Part shown: positions 55,965 to 64,000 of the stretch, piece by piece | How the letters are laid out: each line of letters opens with the position of its first letter | How positions within the stretch are numbered: position 1 is the stretch's first letter | From: Lactuca virosa | Lineage: Eukaryota > Streptophyta > Magnoliopsida > Asterales > Asteraceae | Length of the DNA: 64,000 nt | Direction: 5' to 3' | Assembly (NCBI GenBank): GCA_928212115.1 | Contig: CAKMRJ010003334.1 | Location: 41,879,803 to 41,943,802 of the forward strand | The notes under the pieces: model-generated | Told to the model about the DNA's origin: nothing | The model's input: only the letters and a program-made list of their open reading frames with translations | Database searches by the model: none | Program-made: the position numbers and the translations under genes

Positions 55965-57644
55965 TGTTCGATCTATATTTATAGCACAATAAATTGTACA
56001 AAATATGTTGAATTGATGTATAATTGTCCAAGAATGACACTACTTTGATGACATATTGAACATTATGTGCAGGAAACTACTTAGTGCTAAATTGGGCGGA
56101 ACCCGCAAGAAAAATGAGCAAAATGAAGCTAACAAGTATGGGAGACGAATTGCTAAAGGAGTGAAGAAAAATGGTGCTGAGAAATTTGACCACTCTTCAA
56201 TATTTTGATCGTATCTCAAGATATAGAGCTCCGATTGACATGAATGAAGAAGTTCTGGAAACTAGACAAAATTTCCTACAACTTTCATGTTTTGCGTTTT
56301 TACTGATTCTACCGTTTTCATCACCAAAAAGAGGCAACAAAGATGAGGGACGTCCTACAACGCGTCTAAGACGCCCCCCTAGGACGCCTAACCATTTTAG
56401 GCCATTTTCAAGTGCAAATCAAGGACGACAGAAAGCCTGTAAAATGCCACGAAGGACGCCCAGACGTCTTACATGACGTCTAGGACGCCTACTAGGACGC
56501 CGACGAGGAAAAAAGACCCGAAATTCAGTTTTTCAGCACCTATTTAAGGGAGATTAAACCCTAATCGACTTTGGACTTCTCCCCTGCGATTTTCCACAGT
56601 TTTGGAGGGTTCCAAACACTTTCAAACCTTCTCCAAACGCGTTATTGATCATCAATTTCTGAATCCGAGGCTACGAATCACCAAGTTCATCATCAAGCAA
56701 CGTTTGAAGATCATTCAACCGGTGAATTGTCATCAATTCCATCAAACTCCATATTTGATTACTTTTTCTCCAAGGTTTCATCGTTCCATGATTGATTGAT
56801 TGATCATTAGATTTTATTAGTTTTATGATTTCAAGTTTGTTTATGAATTTTAGTATGAATTCCATTGTTTTTATTCAATTTGTGTGCTTTTCAATTGTTA
56901 TGGAAGACTAAACCATTAGGGTTACTTCCGGGAACGTTGTAGGATGTTAGGATGAACATTATTTGATTATTACTTTTATTCCAATCAATTTCAATCATTG
57001 TTCTATTCTTCAAGTTTTTAGTTTTATTTGCAATAATTGGAGTTGGGTTTTTCTTATTGTGTGATATTGCAACTAAGATAATGTATTGTTAAATTCACTA
57101 ATCATTCTGAATTCAAGTAGTTTAGGAACTAAGATGATCAGTTGAACCCACATACATTATTCGGAATTTGTAGTATTATATACTCAACATTGTAATAGGT
57201 AATCGTAAGACACATTATTGCCAAACCACTAGTTGTTCCTAATCCAATTAGACATAGGGAGTAAGACAACTAGTTGGAATAACATATTGTGTGCTCAAAA
57301 TTATTTCTTGCAAGTTAATCAACCTTAATTATGTCTAGGTAATTAAATTGGAATTTAAGGGAAGAAAAACGTGTAAGTCCAACCATCTGAACAACTGAAC
57401 CGGAAGTATCATGTTTTTTTCTCATTGATAGTAGTTTGTTTTAGTAGTTCTTGCATTACCAAGTTTTTAGCTTTTTCATCAACTTTTAGTTCAAATAATT
57501 TCGTGACAATTGCTAGTAGTAGTTTTTCGTTGACTATTTTAACACAAAGTTTGACCACAAACTCCTCGTGGATTCGACCCTTACTTACCCTAGCTATCTA
57601 GTGTGTGTGAGGTTTATTTTTGACCGAGAAAACGACCTTGATCG
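55965..57644 (+). mobile_element. LTR-like insertion Z (copy B)
   Basis: Same as 38158-39829. It starts TGTTCGATC at 55965 and ends near ACCTTGATCG at about 57644, followed by TGTACTCCC of the X palindrome. GACGTC/AGGACGCC cluster at about 56348-56505, CTATTTAAG near 56550. Confidence 0.6.
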
Positions 57645-58089
57645 TGTACTCCCAGTACGCCTAGCGTACCCCACAAGGCATGCGCGACTTCTCTACATAG
57701 TACGCTCAACGTACTCCCATGTACGCCCCGCGTACTAGGCTTAACCTTAAAACCTCCAAACTTCCGAAGGCCATATCTTCTTCGTTCTAAGCCCGATATC
57801 AACGATCATTATATCTACGGAAAGGTGAAAAGAAGATCTACACTTTTATCAACTCATCCTTGCCTTGAAACTTCCCAAACTAAAATCCAAATTCATAAAA
57901 ACCCAAGCTGGCACTTTACGGATATACCCTTGGGCTCCAAATCACAAACGGACTCCTGGATCATCTAACTTACATTAGCCACACCCAAATGGGTCTAAAT
58001 TCCTATTTTCCAAAGGCCCTAAGCCTTATGATGCCCGGTCTTCGGGTCACCGCCCCAAATTAGGGAACGGTTCGGAACAGGATGTTACA

Positions 58090-58896
58090 TTGGCAAAGGA
58101 AAGGAAAATAGAATGTGGTCAAACTTCAAACCCTAACATGGACCCCGAGGTTGAAACCGCTTCCTCTGGTGATATCGAAACCAAAGTAGAACCCGATTCT
58201 AGCCCTGAATATCGCCAAGAGATTCCCCAAACACCACCCATACAACAAAATCAACCTATCATAAACCAAAATCCAATGGCGGAAGGAGAAGAAGCTCCCG
58301 GTAGAACCTTGAGGCAAATGATGGAAACTGATGTCACACAAACCCCAACCGGTATCAATTACCCTATTTTGGAAGGAGGCTCGAAATTGAAGTCAAGCTT
58401 AGTTCATCACCTTCCAAATTTTCATGGATTAGAAAATAAAGACCCTCATAAGCACATGAAGATGTTCCCCATCATTTGCACTAGCATGAAGCCATAAGGG
58501 TCAATCGATGACCAAATCAAATTAAGGGCATTCCCCTTCTCACTGGCTAATAGAAATTTTTTTTGGCTATTTTATCTTCCACCAGCGTCGAGCAACTCAT
58601 GGACCGACATGGAGAGAGCTTTCCTTGATAAGTTTTATCCCGCCTCAAGAGTCTCAAGTCTTAGATATGAGATTTTTGGAATCTGTCAAGGTCAAAATGA
58701 GACTTTCCATGATTATTGGGAGAGGTTCAGTAACTTATGTTTGAGTTTCCCACAATATCAAATTCCAGAACAACTCCTTAATCAAAACTTTTATGAGGGA
58801 ATGTTACCAGTAGAGAGAAGAATAGTTGATGCTTTAAGTGGTGGAGATGTCTTTAGCAAAACTCCTCAACAAATAAGACAACTTTTCAACGTTATG
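58090..58896 (+). pseudogene. gag: Athila-like gag, N-terminal and central part (copy B)
   Basis: Plus-strand Gag of a non-chromovirus Ty3 element. Frame 58090-58497 ends at TAA 58495-58497; reading then resumes through AFPFSLANR to frame 58609-58896. Visible motifs: RTLRQMM, HHLPNFHGLENKDPHKH, FLDKFYPASRVSSLRYEI, YWERFSNLCLSFPQYQI and NFYEGMLPVERRIVDA, in the order usual for Athila-type Gag. The first part starts at the X LTR edge, so its true N-terminus is lost. The C-terminus continues beyond the CACTA element at 62040. Confidence 0.75.
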
Positions 58897-59079
58897 CACT
58901 ACAAACAAAATTTACAATTATTGGCACAAACTTTTAGTGGCATATTCTTTTTTGTGCTACTATATCATATTTTTAGTGGCACGAGTTCCTTTGTTCCCCT
59001 ATATCTATCTATTTTTAGTGGCACATTATCATTTGTGACACTCTATCTATCTTTATTTTCATTTTGCCGCCCCTAGACA

Positions 59080-59650
59080 AAAAAAGCGTGGTGTTCTTTT
59101 TCATTTTCAACTTTCATTTACCTCTAATCTCCAAATTTTAGACCTAGGTTCTTCTCACCCTAAAATCCAAACCCTCGTATCCCCTAAAATCCCAAACAAA
59201 TGAATGCAATGAAGAACATCGAGTTTGAGTTCTCACACCTCACTTCACACCACACCCCCTTCTTCATTTTAACCCTAGATGCAACAATCGATTTTGATTG
59301 TTAGAGCGTCGACATGAATTGGAGCAAAAGAATCAACAATAATAAGTAATTTTTTCTTCTTCCTCCCTCCCATGCTACTCTTTTCACCTTGGGATTGTCA
59401 TTTATTCTGCTCGTTTTTCATTTACTTAAAAGATTCATATGTACGAGTTGGTGATTCATTGTTAATTAGCGACAAAAATCAAATCTTTTTTCTTCACTGT
59501 AACTTCCCTTGCTGGATTGTTTCTTTTATTTATTATTTTTGAAAAATATATAATATATATTCCTTTGAGTTGGATTTCGAATGTGTGGGTCTGTGTCGAC
59601 GCGAGATTTGTTTCCCTGATGAGACGAAAGTATGGCAATGATGGTCTTCT
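59080..59650 (+). other. CACTA 5' interior, transcript-like but unassigned
   Basis: CT-rich sequence with AAACCCT/CCCTAAAAT motifs, resembling a plant 5' untranslated exon, followed by AAG/GTAATTTT-like donor at about 59345. I could not identify a protein. It may be a captured promoter/first exon. Confidence 0.3.
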
Positions 59651-59654
59651 CCCT

Positions 59655-59798
59655 CCCCCCCCCCCCCCCCCCGTTTGTTTATTTCAATTCAAAATCATCT
59701 TTAAGCTCAAGCTTGTCCCGTATGTATGTATGTATGTATGTATGTACGTATGTATGTGTGTATGTATGTATGTATGTATATATGTATGTATGTATGTA
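59655..59798 (+). repeat. Poly-C tract and TGTA microsatellite
   Basis: Eighteen C at 59655-59672 and about 19 units of TATG (59720-59798) with a few substitutions. An overlapping open frame encodes only VCMY repeats and is not a gene. Confidence 0.95.
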
Positions 59799-59867
59799 GT
59801 ATTAGCTCTGTATCCCGATCCATTTACAACCGCATTCCCCAATCATTCATCTGCTACTTTACAACCA

Positions 59868-60402
59868 AGTTGAAGTACTATTGCATGTAAAAGAATGTAA
59901 GACAAAAAGATGTTTACACTCTTGCATATTCTCTTGAGTCACAACTCTTGGATACTGGTGTAGATGATAATAAAATCAAGGTAAGATAGTTTCTAGATAT
60001 ATTCTTTTATACATTATAAGAACATGTATGTCAATAGATATTTGTTTCCTTGTTATATGTTTGGATTGTCTCACCAGGCTTCTGTTTTGGGACTTTATCT
60101 AAGCATACAAATATAGTTATTGCTCGTCATTTCATGTTTAGTAACCACTGTTTACTGAGTGCATCCCTTGATGGAATTGTTTGTGCATGGGATTTGTTGT
60201 TCCGTTACTGTAATTTTAAGACATTCACTAGCCCTTCTTCTAGACAATTTATTTCTTTAACATCACATCAAAGCAGTGAAGTGATTTGTGCGGGAACCCT
60301 TGGTCAAATTCATTTATAGGATTTCGTTGATGGATTCTTAATGCACACCATTAAAGGGGTGCCAAGACATTGCTGGAGGAAGCTTAATGTATGATGTTAT
60401 TG
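59868..60402 (+). pseudogene. PWP2: Captured fragment of host PWP2 (WD40 U3 snoRNP protein)
   Basis: PWP2 is a WD40 component of the small-subunit processome. The first piece (to 59980) reads DVYTLAYSLESQLLDTG-DDNKIK and ends at a GT donor (GTAAGATA). After a 78-bp intron whose acceptor AG is now AT (60057-60058), the second piece reads VWIVSPGFCFGTLSKHTN, LLSASLDGIVCAWDL and FKTFTSPSSRQF, ending in EVICAGTL. It then jumps to GQIHL-DFVDGFLMHTIKG, a segment that in PWP2 lies about 75 residues further on, so an internal deletion joined two similar TLD sites. A stop replaces the Trp of the second piece. I recognise the gene from these motifs together. It is a dead fragment in the transposon. Confidence 0.8.
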
Positions 60403-60654
60403 ACCAAGTTAGTTACTTTTTTTGTTATTATTATTATTAGTTATCAGTAAAAGGGAAAAATGTTTTGAATTATTGTGGAATTACAGGTATTGCTAAGAAT
60501 TGCACCCACGAACAAAATGATAATTTCATATTTGACCCTATAGATTTCGGCATAGACGTCACTAGAGGTAACGTCTTTTTATCTAACTTTTTAGGTATAA
60601 AACTTAATAACTTAATTACATAAAAGTAGGTTGCTAAAAAAGAACATCAACATA

Positions 60655-61060
60655 TTTTATGAGATTTAAAGATGGTTTATGGATAATGTTTGAATTTTTG
60701 GTCATTTATAGCAATATACTTTATAACAATTAAATTTTATGAGATTTAAAGATGGTTTCTGGAAAATGCTTGAATTTATGGTCATTTATAACAATATACT
60801 TTATAAATATTAGATTTTATGATATTTACAGATGGTTTCTGGAAAATATTTGAAATTATACTCATTTATATAAATGTACTTTATAAAAATAAGATTTTAT
60901 GAGATTTAAAGATGGTTTCTGGATAATGTTTGAATTTATGGTCAGTTATAGCAATATACTTTATAAAAATAAGTTTTTTTGACGTTTTGAACATATTTTC
61001 TGGAATATGCTTGTATTTATGCTCATTTATAGCAGTGTACTTCAGAAAAGTCGATTCTTT
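60655..61060 (+). repeat. 80-bp minisatellite, about 5 copies
   Basis: Units start TTTTATGAGATTTAAAGATGG at 60-61 kb with anchors GAGATTT at 60661, 60741, (60821), 60901 and a diverged unit at 60981. The period is exactly 80 bp; the last unit is most diverged. Confidence 0.9.
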
Positions 61061-61120
61061 TAAATATTTTATTGTCTTTTATCTTAAAACTTTGACATAA
61101 TTTCCATATTCAAAAGTTAT

Positions 61121-61323
61121 CAGAAATGGTCCATGTGGTAGTAATCTGTTACAAAAATGGTCCCTATGGTAGCAATCTGTCATAGAAATGGTCCATATGG
61201 TATCAATATTTACAGAAATGGTACATGTTCTATCAATCTGTTACAGAAACGGTCCCTGTGGTATCAATTCGTTACAGAAATGGTCAAAGTGGAAGCAATC
61301 TGCAATCTATTACAAAATGGTCC
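61121..61323 (+). repeat. 31-bp minisatellite, about 7 copies
   Basis: AGAAATGGTCC-TATGGTA and CAATCTGTTAC units at 61122, 61153, 61184, 61214, 61245, 61276 and 61313. Lies within the CACTA element. Confidence 0.9.
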
Positions 61324-61800
61324 TTTTAACTTTTACATGTGTATTGATTGATTCTTTTTGTTGTTTTTTTTGTATCTATTTTTTTAAAGGAACTCAAAAG
61401 AAGGGTAGGGGTCATATCGTAAAATCTGCAACATGGAAGATGAATAGCAATTCAAAAATAGGTTAAAGGATGCCGATTTTAAAAGATAATAGTGCAAGTT
61501 TCGTGTTTCTTCCTAACGAGTATTTAGTTCAATAGTATTATGTTTTGAGTATTTGCACAACATTTAGACATATTAGTCTTTTTTGAAGATGGTTGTGTTT
61601 TAAATGTATTGAAAATATTGTTTATAGACAAGTTTGAATTGATGTAATCATATTTTGTTTTTGTTTACTATCTTAATTGTTCTATTATTATTTTATATTC
61701 CATTTAAAATTAAAAAATATGATCTAATTTATTAAATTTTTTGTGTTAAAAAAGTGTCATTAAAAGCATAAAAATAATAATTATTTTTGCAGTTAAATAG
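61324..61800 (+). other. CACTA 3' interior, nothing recognised
   Basis: AT-rich sequence between the 31-bp minisatellite and the 3' subterminal repeats. No coding frame or repeat of note was seen. Confidence 0.5.
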
Positions 61801-62039
61801 TGACATAAAAATAGTGTCACTAAAACCTACAAGTTCTTTAGTGGCAAAATCGAAAAGTGTCACTAAAGCCCAATTAGGCTGCAGCGACACAACCAAAAAG
61901 TGCCACTAAAGGTCTTTAGTGGCAACGCTTTTAGTGACACTTTTTTTTGTGTCGTTGATTGCCAGGGGGTCTTTAGTAGCACTTTTTCGGTTTTTAGTGA
62001 CATTTTTATGTACCACTAAATGTCATTTTATTTGTAGTG

Positions 62040-62330
62040 ATAACTGCTAATTCTTAACAATTTGGCCCCCACCAAGACATGAAGAGGGATGCACATCAAA
62101 AAGTCAATGAAGCGGTGACATCAAGCCTCGAGTCCCAACTTAAAGACTTAACATTCGTTGTTCAGAATTTAGCCATGGTACAAACTCTACAACTGATGGT
62201 TTGTGGAATATGTGCAACAATGAGATATCCCACGAATATGTGTCCCATTTTTCAAGAAGATGCAGAACATTAATATCCATATAACAAAACAATCTAATAG
62301 CCACCTTATAGAATTCTCCATTTAGTTTTT
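62040..62330 (+). pseudogene. Athila-like gag C-terminal part with zinc knuckle
   Basis: Continuation of 58090-58896 beyond the CACTA element. Frame to about 62273 has KVNEAVTSSLESQLKDLT, VVQNLAMVQ and a knuckle CGICATMRYPTNMCP, where the His is replaced (RYP in place of GHP). A stop follows AEH at about 62271-62273; degraded Tyr/Pro-rich Gag tail sequence continues to about 62330. The zinc knuckle resembles that of W (HHTNMCP), so the two belong to related families on opposite strands. Confidence 0.7.
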
Positions 62331-62392
62331 ATGGGACCTTCTTATCACCTTATAAAATTTTCCATTTAGTTTTTATGGGACCTTCTTATCAA
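62302..62392 (+). repeat. Short tandem duplication in the gag tail
   Basis: A 44-bp stretch containing CCATTTAGTTTTTATGGGAC is repeated at 62302-62345 and 62349-62392 with three differences. Confidence 0.85.
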
Positions 62393-62749
62393 ACAAAACT
62401 TCTGTAACCAATTCCATTTTAACCATCTTGACTTTATAAGGTGGGAAACATCATCTTTAGTAGGGGTGCTAAAAAATATATGTATCTGGAAAAACCGATC
62501 CGAAAACCGAAAACCCGATCCGAAAGTATCCGAAAAACCGGATACCCGAGTTTTCGGATATCCGGTTTTCCGGATATGGATTTGGATATTGATATTGAGG
62601 ATTTTCGAGTTTTCGGATAATCCAAAATCCGAAGTATATAAACAAATTTGATATTTTAATTGTTTTAAATATGGTAAATAATAATAAATATTATCATAAA
62701 AAGTAATAATAAAACTCAAAAATTAAAAAGGGGTACGATAGTCGATGGG

Positions 62750-63005
62750 GTTATGAAAGAAAGTTATCGACGTTTTAGGGTTTAGTCTGCACTCTCTGGT
62801 CTCCACTCTTCTAATATCAAGTTCTTGCACTTCTTAACTCTAAAGTTGCTCAATCAATTCGAGGCTCGAGCATCGGCTGACGACATTCATCGAAGTCCAC
62901 CCAAGTCTAACAGCCACCGTTAAGGTCACCATTCACTCGCTCAAGATTTCACGTCATCATTCCTAACTACTGTTGACTCCGAGTGCCGACCGGTAAACCC
63001 TAAAG
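62750..63005 (+). other. 5' untranslated exon of the hAT transposase
   Basis: CT-rich, ATG-poor sequence (CTCTCTGGTCTCCACTC) ending AAACCCTAAAG/GTAATT, a good donor at 63006. Start is approximate. Confidence 0.5.
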
Positions 63006-63476
63006 GTAATTACTAATCACTAATTAGTAAGTATGTTATTGTCTATTGGTCTCTGTTACATCATCAAATGTTGTGATTTCACATAGGTTCTTGGATTTGT
63101 GCCTTGTCGGGAAATATAGAATGTGTATTGGAAAGAAACTCTATATAATATTATACTTGAGTGGGATGGAATGCGTATCTGTTTATCACATGTATTACTT
63201 TCAATTACCACTTTCAATTTGTGATTCTAGATAATATTACACTTAAATTTGTGATTCTCCACTTTCAATTCCCACAATATATTATTTATATATACTTTCT
63301 AATAAGTAATAACCTACCAGGCTATCACAACATATTAAAAATTTCACATGTATTACTTTCAACTATTAAACAACAGATTCCAAAAAGTCATAACAATTTT
63401 TCATTTTTCAAAAGTTGCCATTTTAGACCATATTTAGTATTTATGTTTTCAACTTCAATAACATGTATTATTTCAG
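63006..63476 (+). other. Leader intron of the hAT transposase gene
   Basis: 471 bp, AT-rich, GTAATT donor and TTATTTCAG acceptor. The acceptor is 10 bp upstream of the ATG. Confidence 0.65.
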
Positions 63477-63486
63477 GTTTTTCGCA

Positions 63487-64000
63487 ATGGAAATTGTTGA
63501 TGTAGTTAGCTCAGAATGCGAATTTGTATCTAAAAACGAGGTGACGACTAATGACAAAGGGAAAAAGAAACAAAAGAAAAAGACCTCAAACCCGAAAAAG
63601 GTTAAAAAACCACCTCGTGCTCATTCTGCAAGTGAATCCCCTTCTATACATGTGAGGAAAAGAAAATTTATTTGGTGGGGTCACTTTCAAGATACAGGCA
63701 TTCCGGATCTTGCAGAGTGTATACATTATCAGCGTAGGATCGGTTGTGCAACTGTATATGATACTTCCCCTCTGAAAAATCATGTCTTGAGTTGCAAAAA
63801 TACAAACCAAATATTGATAAGAAACAAAAGCTTATCGATCTTAAGTCCAAAACACATGCAAGTGATGATGGTTCTGTTGAAACTGTAACAATACCTAAGA
63901 TGTGGGAGTTCAACCAAGACATAATTAGGAAAGCCTTAACTAAAACTATAATTGTTGATGAGTTGCCATTTTCTTTTGTGGAACGTGAGGGTTTTCATGA
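63487..64000 (+). pseudogene. hAT transposase (RICESLEEPER-like), N-terminal part
   Basis: Transposase that cuts and pastes hAT elements. I choose ATG 63487 (MEIVDVVSS), because an upstream in-frame ATG at 63463 lies in the intron. After a Lys-rich, nuclear-localisation-like stretch (residues 20-45) comes a BED-type zinc finger: WWGHFQDTG ... CIHYQRRIGC ... SPLKNHVLSC (C-x2 partner replaced by Tyr). The frame breaks in the A-run at 63796-63800. In the next frame the protein continues with KKQKLIDLKSK, EFNQDIIRKAL and the conserved IIVDELPFSFVEREGF up to the window end. One missing base plus the altered finger residue suggest a dead copy. Confidence 0.85.

Larger units (their letters stand above)
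52787..58089 (-). mobile_element. 5' LTR of element X with nested V and Z (copy B)
   Basis: Better-quality version of 35003-40278: TGTAACATCCTG (58089) to ACATTACA (52787). Module GGAAAGTCACTAAGC to TTTCAGGTACTTC lies near 53000-53040. Promoter palindromes at 57650-57740 are interrupted by Z. Confidence 0.88.
41603..59418. repeat. Copy B of the 17.8-kb duplication
   Basis: 17,816 bp, colinear with 23773-41589 and generally with fewer frame-breaking indels in the protease/RT part and in the X 5' LTR region. It is contiguous with unique sequence to the right (59419 onward), as copy A is with unique sequence to the left. Confidence 0.93.
58897..62039 (+). mobile_element. CACTA transposon carrying a PWP2 fragment
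   Basis: 3143 bp with terminal inverted repeats CACTACAAACAAAAT and ATTTTATTTGTAGTG. Flanking triplets are ATG (58894-58896) and ATA (62040-62042), a 3-bp target duplication with one change. Subterminal TTTTAGTGGCAC repeats (58932-59025) face inverted copies AGTGTCACTAAA/GTGCCACTAAA (61820-62030), as expected for transposase binding. No transposase gene was seen, so it is non-autonomous. The inside holds a host gene fragment (59868-60402), simple repeats and two minisatellites. It splits the Athila-like gag. Confidence 0.9.
62461..64000 (+). mobile_element. hAT transposon, 5' part, runs off the window
   Basis: TAGGGGTGCTAAAA at 62461 is a typical hAT terminal repeat. It is followed by a subterminal region (62485-62635) of repeated CCGAAAACC/GGTTTTCGG and CGGATATCC motifs, then a leader and a BED-finger transposase gene. 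The other end lies beyond 64000, so the 8-bp target duplication cannot be checked. Confidence 0.8.

Noticed and set aside
23773..59418. True 17.8-kb tandem duplication
   Set aside because: The repeat borders coincide exactly with the N gap and the differences look like read-error indels, so unmerged contigs are more likely.
59517..59873. 118-codon open frame with VCMY repeats
   Set aside because: It is made by the poly-C tract and the TATG microsatellite.
62301..62444. Small foldback element with CCACCTTATA/TATAAGGTGG arms
   Set aside because: The left arm fits degraded Gag tail sequence (Pro-Pro-Tyr), there is no target duplication, and the 44-bp direct repeat explains the odd local structure.

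Overview
This window is plant nuclear DNA made almost entirely of nested transposable elements. I found no intact host gene, tRNA or rRNA gene. The LTR families (chromovirus-type Ty3 elements with initiator-Met primer sites, LTRs rich in ACTCGTCGAGT or GGCCTAGCCC repeats) look like those of the Asteraceae, most likely a Lactuca-type genome. That assignment is pattern recognition, not a search.

I use labels for families. W is an Athila-like element on the minus strand (about 1-5806) with a short gag-like gene, split by a minus-strand solo LTR (2855-4492, target-site duplication CTTGT). X is a minus-strand Ty3 element: a truncated 3' LTR (5807-9896, itself holding a plus-strand X solo LTR at 6564-8795), internal DNA, a gag remnant (19456-20346), and a leader and 5' LTR far to the right (to 40278). 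Inside X lie a complete 7.9-kb Tekay/Del-like chromovirus (11573-19450, TSD CTAGT) and a second minus-strand chromovirus, Y (3' LTR 20347-22818, pol to about 33540). Y's integrase region holds a 7.5-kb Ty1/copia element (23943-31410, TSD ATCCT). X's 5' LTR carries a solo LTR (V, TSD GACAC) and a further LTR-like insertion (Z). X sits against an Athila-like gag on the plus strand, which is also interrupted by a 3.1-kb CACTA transposon (58897-62039) carrying a fragment of the host WD40 gene PWP2. A hAT transposon starts at 62461 and runs off the window.

A 13-base N gap at 41590-41602 is flanked by two near-identical copies of 17.8 kb (23773-41589 and 41603-59418). The copies begin and end exactly at the gap and differ mostly by single-base indels, so this looks like two overlapping contigs that were never merged, not a biological duplication. 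Features in this part therefore appear twice (copies A and B).

The most interesting signals are regulatory. Six different LTR families each carry a private cluster of short, mostly CpG-bearing palindromes or inverted repeats just upstream of a TATA-like box, and three of them have a second cluster roughly 550-720 bp downstream. Three families also share a splice-donor/acceptor-like module in which GTGAGT can pair with ACTCAC near the acceptor. The complete chromovirus has lost exactly the TATA/palindrome segment from both LTRs, a natural self-inactivating design. The copia leader contains four hairpins with a compensatory stem change.
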